This document shows, in pieces, positions 1 through 7,212 of a DNA stretch of 29,877 nt (positions within the stretch are counted from its first letter, which is position 1; every line of letters begins with the position of its first letter). Under the pieces are notes generated by a model. The model was given only the letters and a program-made list of their open reading frames with translations. It ran no database searches and had not been told where the DNA came from. A program made the position numbers and the translations under genes. Origin of the DNA: CAG-826 sp964546565 (GTDB lineage Bacteria; Bacillota_I; Bacilli_A; RFN20; CAG-826); NCBI GenBank assembly GCA_964546565.1, contig CAZJKC010000017.1, forward strand, positions 1 through 29,877, given 5' to 3'.

Positions 1-124
1 GTCTCATATAATCGCGAGCAGTATAATTATTGATATTGTATTTGATTGTAGCTTCGGCGATTGATAATTGATGAGTATAAATCTCGCGTCCAATATTTAA
101 TTGTTCTTCAAGTGTAAATTTCAT
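1..124 (-). CDS. IS3-type transposase orfA, N-terminal part (runs off left edge)
   Basis: Reading the minus strand from the ATG at 122-124 gives an open frame to the window edge, beginning MKFTLEEQLNIGREI and continuing with a helix-turn-helix-like stretch (about 41 residues visible). This is how the small OrfA DNA-binding subunit of IS3-family transposases commonly begins. A purine-rich ribosome binding site (AGAAAGGAA on the minus strand) lies just upstream, around 134-142. Only the first 41 codons are present, so whether the element is intact cannot be told. The three GTGTCTACTT repeats just outside the gene fit an insertion sequence end. A phage-type or other HTH protein is a less likely alternative. 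Confidence 0.6.
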   Translation of the reverse strand, partial: MKFTLEEQLNIGREIYTHQLSIAEATIKYNINNYTARDYMR

Positions 125-159
125 AATTCTGTGTTTCCTTTCTAAATTTTTGTGCCGCC

Positions 160-173
160 AACCCCTAGGGGTT
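160..173. repeat. Perfect palindrome AACCCCTAGGGGTT
   Basis: A 14-bp perfect palindrome with an unusually G+C-rich core lies between the orfA start and the repeats of the presumed element end. It could be a binding site for the transposase or a small hairpin. Its role is not shown by the sequence. Confidence 0.6.
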
Positions 174-226
174 GTGTCTACTTATTATAACATAGTGTCT
201 ACTTTTACCCCCTTTAGTGTCTACTT
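174..226. repeat. Three direct repeats GTGTCTACTT, likely insertion sequence end
   Basis: GTGTCTACTT occurs at 174-183, 195-204 and 217-226. Start-to-start distances are 21 and 22 bp, about two helical turns, so all three copies face the same side of the DNA. They lie just upstream of the orfA start, where the terminal repeat and transposase sites of an IS would be. The outer boundary is probably near 226-230, but no target duplication can be checked because the other end is outside the window. Confidence 0.55.
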
Positions 227-280
227 TATTAATAGCACTACACTACAACTACACACTACAACAAAAATACAAAATTGTTA

Positions 281-336
281 TTGACAAATTCGTGGTGTGT
301 GTGTGTGTGTGTGTGGGGGGGGGGGGGTATTATATA
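281..336 (+). promoter_or_regulatory. Promoter region split by a simple-sequence tract
   Basis: A perfect -35 hexamer TTGACA (281-286) is followed by (GT)10, then G13, then AT-rich -10-like boxes TATTAT (328-333) or TATATA (331-336). The spacing is about 41 bp, far from the usual 17, so the present allele should be weak from these two boxes together. Loss of repeat units would bring them closer. This resembles repeat-spaced phase-variable promoters, but that is inference. Confidence 0.4.
295..327. repeat. (GT)10 dinucleotide tract followed by G13
   Basis: Ten GT units (295-314) run directly into thirteen G residues (315-327). In so AT-rich a genome this is striking. Both tracts are long enough to slip during replication. 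Assembly error in tract length is possible. Confidence 0.9.
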
Positions 337-362
337 GATAATGAAAGGAGTTAAAGATAATT

Positions 363-812
363 ATGAATAGAAAAAAAATAGCTTTAAAGATGGCAATTCG
401 TAAGAACCTTATATTTTTAGTTGCAACTATAGTTGGAATTATTTTATTCTTAATAGGCTGTGCGGCTAAAAGTGAGGTTGTACTTTATATTGGAGGCTTT
501 GTTGCACTCTTTGGTGGTCTTTTTTGTTATTTGGGCATTAAACAGGACACGAATGATTATTTGAGAACAACATGTGAATTTTGTGGCGAATCAATGAAGG
601 GTTGTGCATATAGGATAGATTATAATGAAGCAAAAGATAATTATGATAATCAAGGTAATTTTCGTAGTACCACTGTTTCTTATAATGTTTCATGTACCTG
701 CCCACATTGTCATAGCGATGCTTATTGGGATGATAAACTCAATGGGAAAAATATATCTAATGCTAAAACTAATATTCAAAAATATGTAAATAGGCTCTAT
801 AGAGGAAAATAA
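363..812 (+). CDS. Small membrane protein with zinc-ribbon-like cysteines
   Basis: Function not recognised. The 149-residue protein begins after AAAGGAG at 344-350, which is about 12 nt from the ATG. Residues about 17-33 and 39-58 are two hydrophobic segments, with a short basic N-terminus. The soluble part carries C71-x2-C74 and C111-x-C113-x2-C116 around a Tyr/Asp-rich middle, which looks like a metal-binding ribbon facing the cytoplasm. Cys33 sits in IGCAA, which recalls a lipobox, but the long N-terminal region ahead of it makes a lipoprotein unlikely. It stands alone between an IS end and its own terminator, and its promoter contains the GT/G tract. That setting suggests an accessory, possibly on-off switched gene. 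No enzyme motif is visible. Confidence 0.75.
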   Translation: MNRKKIALKMAIRKNLIFLVATIVGIILFLIGCAAKSEVVLYIGGFVALFGGLFCYLGIKQDTNDYLRTTCEFCGESMKGCAYRIDYNEAKDNYDNQGNFRSTTVSYNVSCTCPHCHSDAYWDDKLNGKNISNAKTNIQKYVNRLYRGK

Positions 813-922
813 TTATATTGTATTGTACTTTGCAAATATATATTAAAAATACTACAATATGACCTATTATTGTGATAATCTTCCTAAAATTTAGTATTAC
901 AAATTATTTAAAGTGGATTTAA

Positions 923-957
923 AGATGTAGAAAAAAACAAAACTACATCTTTTTTTT
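923..957 (+). terminator. Intrinsic terminator after the membrane zinc-ribbon gene
   Basis: AGATGTAG (923-930) pairs with CTACATCT (943-950) across a 12-nt A-rich loop and is followed by eight T residues. This is a clear Rho-independent terminator about 110 nt past the stop codon. Confidence 0.85.
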
Positions 958-1383
958 ATAAGCACTATCATTTTTTCGATATCTTTAAAGTGTCTAGATA
1001 CAATAGGACTTTTAGTTTTTATAATTTCTTTAAAATAAGAATTATTTATTGATCTATATTGATTTGAGTTTTAAAGGGCTTAATTTTAACTAATATTTAT
1101 ACTATAAAATAGATAAGATATGCTTTTATTCTTAAATAACTTCGTTTTGTTGACTATATCACTCTATTTATTAATTAACTAAAAGCATTTTAGTTTCTAA
1201 AAGACCTCTTTCTCGAAAAGTTTTATAGAACATAGGCATCATTATTAGAATTAATTACTACAGAATAAATGCTTTCTGCATAATTTAACAATTTATTTGT
1301 AATTCGTATTATTTTTTTGATATTGAAATAAAGCTTGATTTAGTTGTCGGTAAAGTCAGTTATTAAACTATTAACTAATATGT
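958..1383. other. AT-rich intergenic region, no gene seen
   Basis: About 425 nt hold no open frame with a ribosome binding site on either strand. The only structure noted is a weak hairpin, AACTAAAA (1177-1184) with TTTTAGTT (1188-1195), which lacks a T tract. Together with the nearby IS end, it may be decayed sequence. Confidence 0.6.
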
Positions 1384-1414
1384 TTGTGATAAAAGATTAT
1401 TAATTTGCTATAAT
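1384..1414 (+). promoter_or_regulatory. Extended -10 promoter for the ABC exporter pair
   Basis: TATAAT at 1409-1414 is preceded by TG one base upstream (TGCTATAAT, an extended -10). A weak -35, TTGTGA (1384-1389), is 19 bp away. The site lies about 30 nt ahead of the first ABC gene. Confidence 0.6.
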
Positions 1415-1447
1415 TATATTCGCCTATTAAAGAAAGGAAAAATGATT

Positions 1448-3211
1448 ATGGTATTTGGAAAGGTTATCAATCGTTACTATAAAAAATACTGGTACTATTT
1501 TGTACTAGGCATTTTGGGCTTGGTTTTGGTTGATTATGCTCAATTATGTATACCAGAAATCATGGGACAATTAGTGCGCGATTTAACTCTTCATGGGCAA
1601 ATGACACTTGAAATGGTGATGAAACCTGTTTTTTCTATTCTTATAATAGGAGTATTGATTTTCGTTGGTCGTTTCGTTTGGCGCTTAACAATTTTAAAAG
1701 TGGGCTTTAAAGTTGAAGCAGATTTACGTGAAGAAATGTTCATTCATGCGGAAAAATTATCGGTTAATTATTATCAAGAGCAAAAAGTGGGGGTGTTAAT
1801 GGCTCTTTTTACCAATGATTTAGAAACGATTCAAAATGTTGTCTCTGATGGTACGATTTTTACTGTAGATGCTTTTTTCTTAGGTACTTTATCTTTAATC
1901 AAAATGATGAAGTCGAACTGGAAATTAGGATTGATTGCAACTATCCCTTTATTTGTTTTAGCAGCTTGCGGCAATATTGTGGGGAAAGCTATGTCTAAAA
2001 AGCATGAAGATCGTCAAGAAGCATATGAGAAACTCAGTGATTTTTCTCAAGAAAGTTTTACCGGACTCTCTGTGGTTAAGGCCTTTGTTAAAGAGACTCA
2101 TGAATTACGTGCTTTTGCGAAAATTAATAAAATCAACAAAAAAGCCAATATTGAGTTTGTACGATATGGTGTTCTTTTGGATATTTTAATCGATGTCTTG
2201 GTATATTCTATTATTGTTTTAATTTTAGCTATTGGCGGCTACTATGTTATATATAATCAAGATGGATTTGATGCGGGCAATATCACTGAATTTGTAGGAT
2301 ATTTCAACACTATTGTGTGGCCAATGTTAGCCCTTGCCCAAATTATTAATTTAAGAAGTAGAGGCAAAACTAGTCTTAATCGCATTGATAAATTATTATC
2401 ATCACCATTAGAAATCAATGATGATAAAGCACAAGATGTTGCCTCAATTAAAGGAAAAATTGAATTTAGAAACTTTTCTTTTTGTTATCCAAGGAATAAA
2501 GAAGCGACACTAAAAAACATAACTTTAACTATTAATCAAGGTGAGATTATTGGTGTAGTTGGAAAAATTGGAACCGGTAAAACTACATTAATTCAAGCAT
2601 TATTACATCTTTATAATGTTAATCAAGGGCAAGTATTTATTGATGATATTGATGTTATGAATATTCCTTTAAATGTTTTAAGAGAAAATATTGGCTATGT
2701 CCCACAAGATCAATTCTTATTTTCTTGTTCGCTTGCAGAAAATATTAGTTTTGCCGACGAAAAGGCTACGCAAGCGACTATTGAAAAGGCTGCACAATTT
2801 GCGTCTATCGATGAAAATATTCAAGGCTTTTCGAAAGGTTATGAAACTATTTCTGGAGAAAGAGGAGTAACTCTTTCAGGCGGGCAGAAACAACGTATTT
2901 CAATCGCTCGTGCGATTATTAAATCCCCAAATATATTAATTCTTGATGATGCTGTGTCCGCTGTTGACATGAAAACGGAAGAGATCATTATGAATAATAT
3001 TCAAAAAGAACGCCAAAATAAAACAACGATTATTGTTGCGTCACGGGTGTCTACTATTAGAAAGGCTGATCGTATTATTGTTTTAAATGATGGACGTCTT
3101 GAAGCTTTTGCATCGCATGAACAATTGCTCAAAGAATGTTCTCTTTATCAACATATGGTTGAACTTCAAGAATTGGAAAAAGAATTGGAGGGTGACACAT
3201 GGCAAAAGTAA
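1448..3211 (+). CDS. ABC exporter half, degenerate-site subunit (BmrC/YheI type)
   Basis: This is a 587-residue half-transporter with an N-terminal six-helix membrane domain (about 15-300) and a C-terminal nucleotide-binding domain. Numbered from the ATG at 1448, it has Walker A GKIGTGKT (372-379), Q-loop Q420, an intact signature LSGGQ (476-480) and Walker B ILDD. The catalytic Glu after Walker B is Asp501, and the H-loop His is Ser532 (VASRVST). Those two changes mark the partner with the non-hydrolysing site in heterodimeric exporters such as BmrC/BmrD and TM287/TM288. An ATG at 1442 is also in frame, but AAAGGAAA (1433-1440) is only 3 nt from it and about 9 nt from 1448, so 1448 is preferred. 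It overlaps the next gene by 13 nt. It probably exports drugs or lipids, but the substrate cannot be read from sequence. Confidence 0.92.
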   Translation: MVFGKVINRYYKKYWYYFVLGILGLVLVDYAQLCIPEIMGQLVRDLTLHGQMTLEMVMKPVFSILIIGVLIFVGRFVWRLTILKVGFKVEADLREEMFIHAEKLSVNYYQEQKVGVLMALFTNDLETIQNVVSDGTIFTVDAFFLGTLSLIKMMKSNWKLGLIATIPLFVLAACGNIVGKAMSKKHEDRQEAYEKLSDFSQESFTGLSVVKAFVKETHELRAFAKINKINKKANIEFVRYGVLLDILIDVLVYSIIVLILAIGGYYVIYNQDGFDAGNITEFVGYFNTIVWPMLALAQIINLRSRGKTSLNRIDKLLSSPLEINDDKAQDVASIKGKIEFRNFSFCYPRNKEATLKNITLTINQGEIIGVVGKIGTGKTTLIQALLHLYNVNQGQVFIDDIDVMNIPLNVLRENIGYVPQDQFLFSCSLAENISFADEKATQATIEKAAQFASIDENIQGFSKGYETISGERGVTLSGGQKQRISIARAIIKSPNILILDDAVSAVDMKTEEIIMNNIQKERQNKTTIIVASRVSTIRKADRIIVLNDGRLEAFASHEQLLKECSLYQHMVELQELEKELEGDTWQK

Positions 3212-4974
3212 GAACTCAGGATCGTGTCATGTCAGATCGCGCTATTATTAAGCGATCAATTGAGTATATTAAACCTCATTATAAAAGATTCTTTCTCGCC
3301 ATTCTTTTAATGCTTTTTGTCATTGCTTTAGAATTGGTTGGCCCTTATTTATCAGGATCTGTAATTGGAAAATTAGCCCATCCTGAGAATGTGAAATATT
3401 TGACCATTTTAGCATTATCATTAGGCTATTTATCATCGGTTTTATTATCATTAGGATTTATGTATGCTGAAACGATGATTTTGCAAAATGTAGGGCAAAA
3501 TATTGTGTATCAATTACGGCAAGATGTTTTTAAGCATATTGAAGAATTAGATATTTCACAAATTAATGATATTCCTATTGGAAAGTTGGTATCACGAGTT
3601 ACAAGTGACACTAACGCGGTCAATGAATTGTATACCAACATATTAGTTAATCTATTGAAGAATGTATTATCCTTATTTGGTGTTTTTGGTATGATGCTAG
3701 CGTTAAATGCAACTCTTTCATTATGGATGTTGATTTTTGTTCCTCTTGTTGGAATACTTTCCTATTTATTCCGGTTTTTATCGAAAAAAGCATATCGTAA
3801 TGTGCGACATAGTATTACCGATATGAATGCTTTTTTAAATGAAAATCTTTCGGGAATGAAAATTACGCAGTTATTTAATCAAGAAGAAAGAAAATACCGT
3901 GAGTTCAAAAAGGCCAATGAAAAAGTATTGCAAGCACGTTCAAAACAAAACATGATTTTTGCTATTTTTCGACCATTAATATCATTATTATATATGATAG
4001 CTATTGCATGTCTTGTATATGTAGGAGCATATCGATTGGATTTAGGTAATAGTGAAATAGGTATTCAAGTTATATGGTCGTTTTATGAATATGTTGGGCG
4101 CTTCTTTGGACCTATTCAAACTCTTGCTGATCAAGTGAATGGTCTACAACAAGCCCTTGCAGCAAGTGAAAGATTGTTCATTTTAATGGATTTAGAGCCC
4201 ACTTTAAAAGATGACGAAAACGCCATTGAACTACCTCCTGTTCGTGGTGAAATTGTTTTTGATCATGTATGGTTTGCTTATAATGAAGGAGAATGGATCT
4301 TAAAAGATGTTTCATTTAAAGTATTACCAAAACAATCATTTGCTTTTGTCGGGGCGACGGGTGCTGGTAAAACAACTATTTTGGCCCTTTTATCACGCAA
4401 TTATGAGATACAAAAAGGAACAATTTATATTGATGGTATTGATATTCGAAAAGTGAAAATCGAGTCATTACGAAAACAAATCGGTCAAATGTTACAAGAT
4501 GTTTTCCTTTTTAGTGGAACTATTAAAGATAACATAACGATGCGAGATGAAAGTATATCAGAAGAAGAGGTTATAAAAGCCGCTCAGTATGTTGGCGCTG
4601 ATACTTTTATAAGCCGTTTGCCCAATGGTTATAATGAATTTGTTCTTGAAAAAGGCGGAAACTTTTCATCAGGAGAAAGACAATTATTATCATTTGCTAG
4701 AACAATTGTTCATCAACCTAAATTACTGATTCTTGATGAAGCGACCGCTAATATCGACACCGAAACGGAATGTTTAATTCAAGAATCATTACAAAAGATG
4801 ATGAGTGTTAATACGATGCTTATTGTTGCCCATCGATTAAGCACGATTCAACATGCTGATTGCATTATCGTTTTGCAAAAAGGAGAAATAATTGAGCAAG
4901 GTACGCATCAAGAATTATTAAAAAAGAAAGGATATTACTATAATTTATATCGTTTACAATTTGAAAAAAAATAA
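3199..4974 (+). CDS. ABC exporter half, catalytic subunit (BmrD/YheH type)
   Basis: This 591-residue protein has a membrane domain (about 25-325) and an ATPase domain with Walker A GATGAGKT (385-392), Q-loop Q433, Walker B ILDE with catalytic E514, and H-loop H545 (VAHRLST). Its signature is FSSGE (489-493) rather than LSGGQ. It is the mirror image of the preceding subunit: this Walker B and H-loop pair with the other subunit's LSGGQ to make the active site, while this altered signature faces the other subunit's altered Walker B to make the degenerate site. It starts inside the end of the upstream gene, with GGAGGG (3187-3192) as ribosome binding site, so translation is probably coupled. Assignment as a heterodimeric multidrug-type exporter is secure, the substrate is not. 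Confidence 0.93.
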   Translation: MAKVRTQDRVMSDRAIIKRSIEYIKPHYKRFFLAILLMLFVIALELVGPYLSGSVIGKLAHPENVKYLTILALSLGYLSSVLLSLGFMYAETMILQNVGQNIVYQLRQDVFKHIEELDISQINDIPIGKLVSRVTSDTNAVNELYTNILVNLLKNVLSLFGVFGMMLALNATLSLWMLIFVPLVGILSYLFRFLSKKAYRNVRHSITDMNAFLNENLSGMKITQLFNQEERKYREFKKANEKVLQARSKQNMIFAIFRPLISLLYMIAIACLVYVGAYRLDLGNSEIGIQVIWSFYEYVGRFFGPIQTLADQVNGLQQALAASERLFILMDLEPTLKDDENAIELPPVRGEIVFDHVWFAYNEGEWILKDVSFKVLPKQSFAFVGATGAGKTTILALLSRNYEIQKGTIYIDGIDIRKVKIESLRKQIGQMLQDVFLFSGTIKDNITMRDESISEEEVIKAAQYVGADTFISRLPNGYNEFVLEKGGNFSSGERQLLSFARTIVHQPKLLILDEATANIDTETECLIQESLQKMMSVNTMLIVAHRLSTIQHADCIIVLQKGEIIEQGTHQELLKKKGYYYNLYRLQFEKK

Positions 4975-4991
4975 CGAAAGAAAGGAAAAAA

Positions 4992-5732
4992 ATGGAAAAT
5001 AATAATTATACAATTGCTTTATTAATTGATACCGAAAATGTATCAAAAAAATATTTAGCTGCTTTAAAAGATGAATTAAATGTTTTAGGGAAAGTGACCT
5101 ACTTCCGTATGTATGGTGACTTTACTTCTCAAGCTAGTCATCAATGGAAAGAAATCGCGAATGAATATGCGATTACCCCTGTACAACAATATCGATATAC
5201 GACAGGGAAAAACGCAACTGATTCACGGTTAATTATTGATGCGATGGATATTTTATATTCGGATAATGTGGATGCCTTTTGCATTATGTCGAGCGATAGC
5301 GATTATACCGGGCTTGTTAAACGCTTAAAAGAATCTAATATATTCGTGATTGGTGCTGGTGAAAAAAAGACCGCTCAATCATTTGTAAAAGCTTGCGATC
5401 GGTTCTTTTATTTAGAAGAGATGCTTGAAAAAGATAATGTGGCGAAAGTTGCTAAAAGCAAAAAAACAAGTAAAAAAGCGAAAAAGAGCAAAAAGAAAGA
5501 TGAAGAAATAGTCATGGATAAAGACGTTATCATCAATTTTGTTATTAAAATTTTGGAAAGCAATAATGGCCCTTATCCATTATCGTTATTGGTTCAAAAA
5601 ATATATCAGAATTACCCGGAATTTAATTTTAAGAATTATCATGTTCGTAAGGCTATTGATTTTTTTCAAAATGACCGTTTTTTAATAACGAAGGGAAAAT
5701 CACGAACTGAGACTTTGATTGAATTAAAATAA
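4992..5732 (+). CDS. NYN-domain putative RNase with C-terminal LOTUS/OST-HTH domain
   Basis: This 246-residue protein has an N-terminal NYN (PIN-like) domain, about 6-140. It carries the acidic residues expected for metal-dependent RNA cleavage: D13 in LIDTEN, D77 and D83 in TDSRLIIDAMD, and D102/D104 in SSDSDY. A lysine-rich linker (about 152-170) leads to a C-terminal winged-helix-like module (about 177-245) that matches the LOTUS/OST-HTH domain often joined to NYN. The family is thought to bind and cut RNA. The target here is unknown. It starts 17 nt after the ABC exporter gene behind AAAGGA, with no terminator between, so it may be the third gene of that operon. It is the second RNA-processing type protein of the window besides RtcB. 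Confidence 0.85.
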   Translation: MENNNYTIALLIDTENVSKKYLAALKDELNVLGKVTYFRMYGDFTSQASHQWKEIANEYAITPVQQYRYTTGKNATDSRLIIDAMDILYSDNVDAFCIMSSDSDYTGLVKRLKESNIFVIGAGEKKTAQSFVKACDRFFYLEEMLEKDNVAKVAKSKKTSKKAKKSKKKDEEIVMDKDVIINFVIKILESNNGPYPLSLLVQKIYQNYPEFNFKNYHVRKAIDFFQNDRFLITKGKSRTETLIELK

Positions 5733-5747
5733 TTTATTGTATATAAT
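5719..5747 (+). promoter_or_regulatory. Promoter for the membrane protein at 5809
   Basis: TTGAAT (5719-5724) and a perfect TATAAT (5742-5747) are separated by 17 bp. The -35 box overlaps the last codons of the NYN gene. Transcription would start near 5754, just ahead of the small hairpin at 5755-5768. Confidence 0.65.
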
Positions 5748-5754
5748 TCTAAGA

Positions 5755-5768
5755 AAGGAGAAATCCTT
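5755..5768 (+). other. Short hairpin occluding an upstream Shine-Dalgarno sequence
   Basis: AAGGA, GAAA and TCCTT form a 5-bp stem with a GNRA tetraloop. The paired AAGGA belongs to a strong AAAGGAG that has no usable start codon at the right distance (the frame from TTG at 5767 stops after two codons). It could be a 5' stabilising hairpin or a relic start site. Confidence 0.4.
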
Positions 5769-5808
5769 GATATAACAATAGTTTTGTATCGAGGACAAAT
5801 TATTATTT

Positions 5809-6774
5809 ATGTTTTCAAAAAGTTGGTTTCGTTTTCTTATTCATTTAGCTTCTGGCATTGTATTTTTTGTAGTAGTGTTTGGCTTTTTGCAAAATGCCTT
5901 TACAGATTTCACAGGTATGTTTATTGGTGCTATTTTCGGCATTGTACTCATGGCTATTTTTACCTTACGAGAAGATTTACTTTGTTATGCTGATAATTTT
6001 TTCACCAATGCTTTATTTGTTATATTAGGAATATTATCATGGGCTGTTTATATTATAGGCATTATTTTTGGGGCAGCACAATTCTTTTCAAGTGGTAGCG
6101 AAGACCCTACTGCAATTATAGCTATTATCCTACCGACATTAACATTCCTCATGACTTTTCTATTCGGGGAATCGGGTGTTGTGGAATCTGATTGGAAAAA
6201 TTACATTACACCATTTGGTCTTCTTATATGTGGTGGTATAGCGATTGGAATTGCCGCTATTACGCACGCGACATGGGTGGCTCTGGTATTCTTACTTGGT
6301 GGTTTAGCGGCCGTGATTATTTTAACTAAAGTCGGATATTATTCATTAACTAATGTTTCATATAGTCCTAAAAGAAGTGAAAGATCATCTTATTCATCTT
6401 CGAACACACGTTCCCAATCTAATTGCGATAAAACAGGACTTTATTATAAATTCAATGGTGTTATTAATGATGTTGTACCTCTTTCTATTACATTGACTTG
6501 GGATGCAACATTCTATCCGAGTGTTACTTGCCAAATTTCGCGGGGCATTGTTACTTATTATATTAGCGGAAGTGTAAGAGTAAATTCAGATTGCGATTGT
6601 ACTGATGAAGAGGCCCGTAGGATTAACAATAAATTAGTGGAAGAAGTTCGCTATTTATCATCGCATCTTAGGGAAAGTGCAAATGATTTGTTTTTAAAAT
6701 TAAAAAGTAGCGGTGTTGATATGGGCGATTTATATAAAGTTGTAACAAAAACGAATAATATTAGGGTAGATTAG
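5809..6774 (+). CDS. Multi-pass membrane protein with a C-terminal soluble domain, function unknown
   Basis: Family not recognised. The 321-residue protein has six predicted hydrophobic segments (about 8-28, 34-53, 67-90, 102-119, 135-151 and 155-175), a Ser/Arg-rich linker (about 186-204), then a soluble domain of about 115 residues with Cys206, Cys241, Cys262 and Cys264 and a helical end rich in charged residues. The start is the ATG after GAGGA (5791-5795), about 12 nt away. A TTG 25 nt upstream is in another frame and gives only a short shadow. It has its own promoter, so it is probably not part of the ABC-NYN unit, and it ends about 80 nt before the rpmE promoter. A weak stem, AACTC with GAGTT, lies after the stop but lacks a T run. 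Confidence 0.8.
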   Translation: MFSKSWFRFLIHLASGIVFFVVVFGFLQNAFTDFTGMFIGAIFGIVLMAIFTLREDLLCYADNFFTNALFVILGILSWAVYIIGIIFGAAQFFSSGSEDPTAIIAIILPTLTFLMTFLFGESGVVESDWKNYITPFGLLICGGIAIGIAAITHATWVALVFLLGGLAAVIILTKVGYYSLTNVSYSPKRSERSSYSSSNTRSQSNCDKTGLYYKFNGVINDVVPLSITLTWDATFYPSVTCQISRGIVTYYISGSVRVNSDCDCTDEEARRINNKLVEEVRYLSSHLRESANDLFLKLKSSGVDMGDLYKVVTKTNNIRVD

Positions 6775-6853
6775 AATATTTTAAAAAAACTCTCATTGTC
6801 CAACAAAAGCGAGTTAACATTTATTAAATTACTTATTTATTTATTTTAAATAC

Positions 6854-6882
6854 TTGTTATTTTGTTTTTAAAATGTTAATAT
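6854..6882 (+). promoter_or_regulatory. Promoter for rpmE
   Basis: TTGTTA (6854-6859) and TAATAT (6877-6882) are spaced by 17 bp, about 60 nt ahead of the rpmE start codon. Confidence 0.55.
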
Positions 6883-6941
6883 GACTAGGCAAAACTTTCT
6901 TTAAGCACAAATAGAGGCTTAAGGCGGAAGGAGAAAAAGAT

Positions 6942-7148
6942 ATGAAAAAAGATATTCATCCAACTTATCACAAATGTAAAGTTACTTGTGTTTCATGCGG
7001 TAACACATTTGAAACTGGGTCAACATTAGAAGAAATTCGTGTTGATACATGTTCAAATTGCCACCCATTCTACACTGGAAAACAACGTTTTACTCAAGCA
7101 GACGGTCGTGTTGATAAGTTCAACAAAAAATACGGAATCGGAAAGTAA
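6942..7148 (+). CDS. rpmE: 50S ribosomal protein bL31
   Basis: This 68-residue protein begins MKKDIHPTYH and ends with the family pattern DTCSNCHPFYTGKQRF followed by GRVDKFNKKYGI. Cysteines C16, C19, C37 and C40 make it the zinc-containing (A-type) form of bL31. It binds the large ribosomal subunit near the central protuberance and the inter-subunit bridge. AAGGAG lies 10 nt upstream. A strong terminator follows directly, so it is mainly a single-gene unit. Confidence 0.97.
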   Translation: MKKDIHPTYHKCKVTCVSCGNTFETGSTLEEIRVDTCSNCHPFYTGKQRFTQADGRVDKFNKKYGIGK

Positions 7149-7161
7149 AAACACAAATAAA

Positions 7162-7190
7162 CCGTTATCTTTTGATAGCGGATTTTTTTT
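7162..7190 (+). terminator. Intrinsic terminator after rpmE
   Basis: CCGTTATC (7162-7169) pairs with GATAGCGG (7174-7181), with one G-T wobble and a TTTT loop, followed by A and eight T residues. The metG start is only 23 nt further on, with no room for a promoter, so metG may depend on read-through here. Confidence 0.9.
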
Positions 7191-7212
7191 ATCAATGAAG
7201 GAAGGTGCTCTT

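Noticed and set aside
5784..5993. Small open frame from a TTG ahead of the membrane protein
   Set aside because: It overlaps the better supported 321-residue gene in another frame and resembles no protein.
7039..7212. Long N-terminal extension of metG overlapping rpmE
   Set aside because: It is rpmE and terminator sequence read in another frame. The ATG at 7213 has a ribosome binding site and gives the normal family start.
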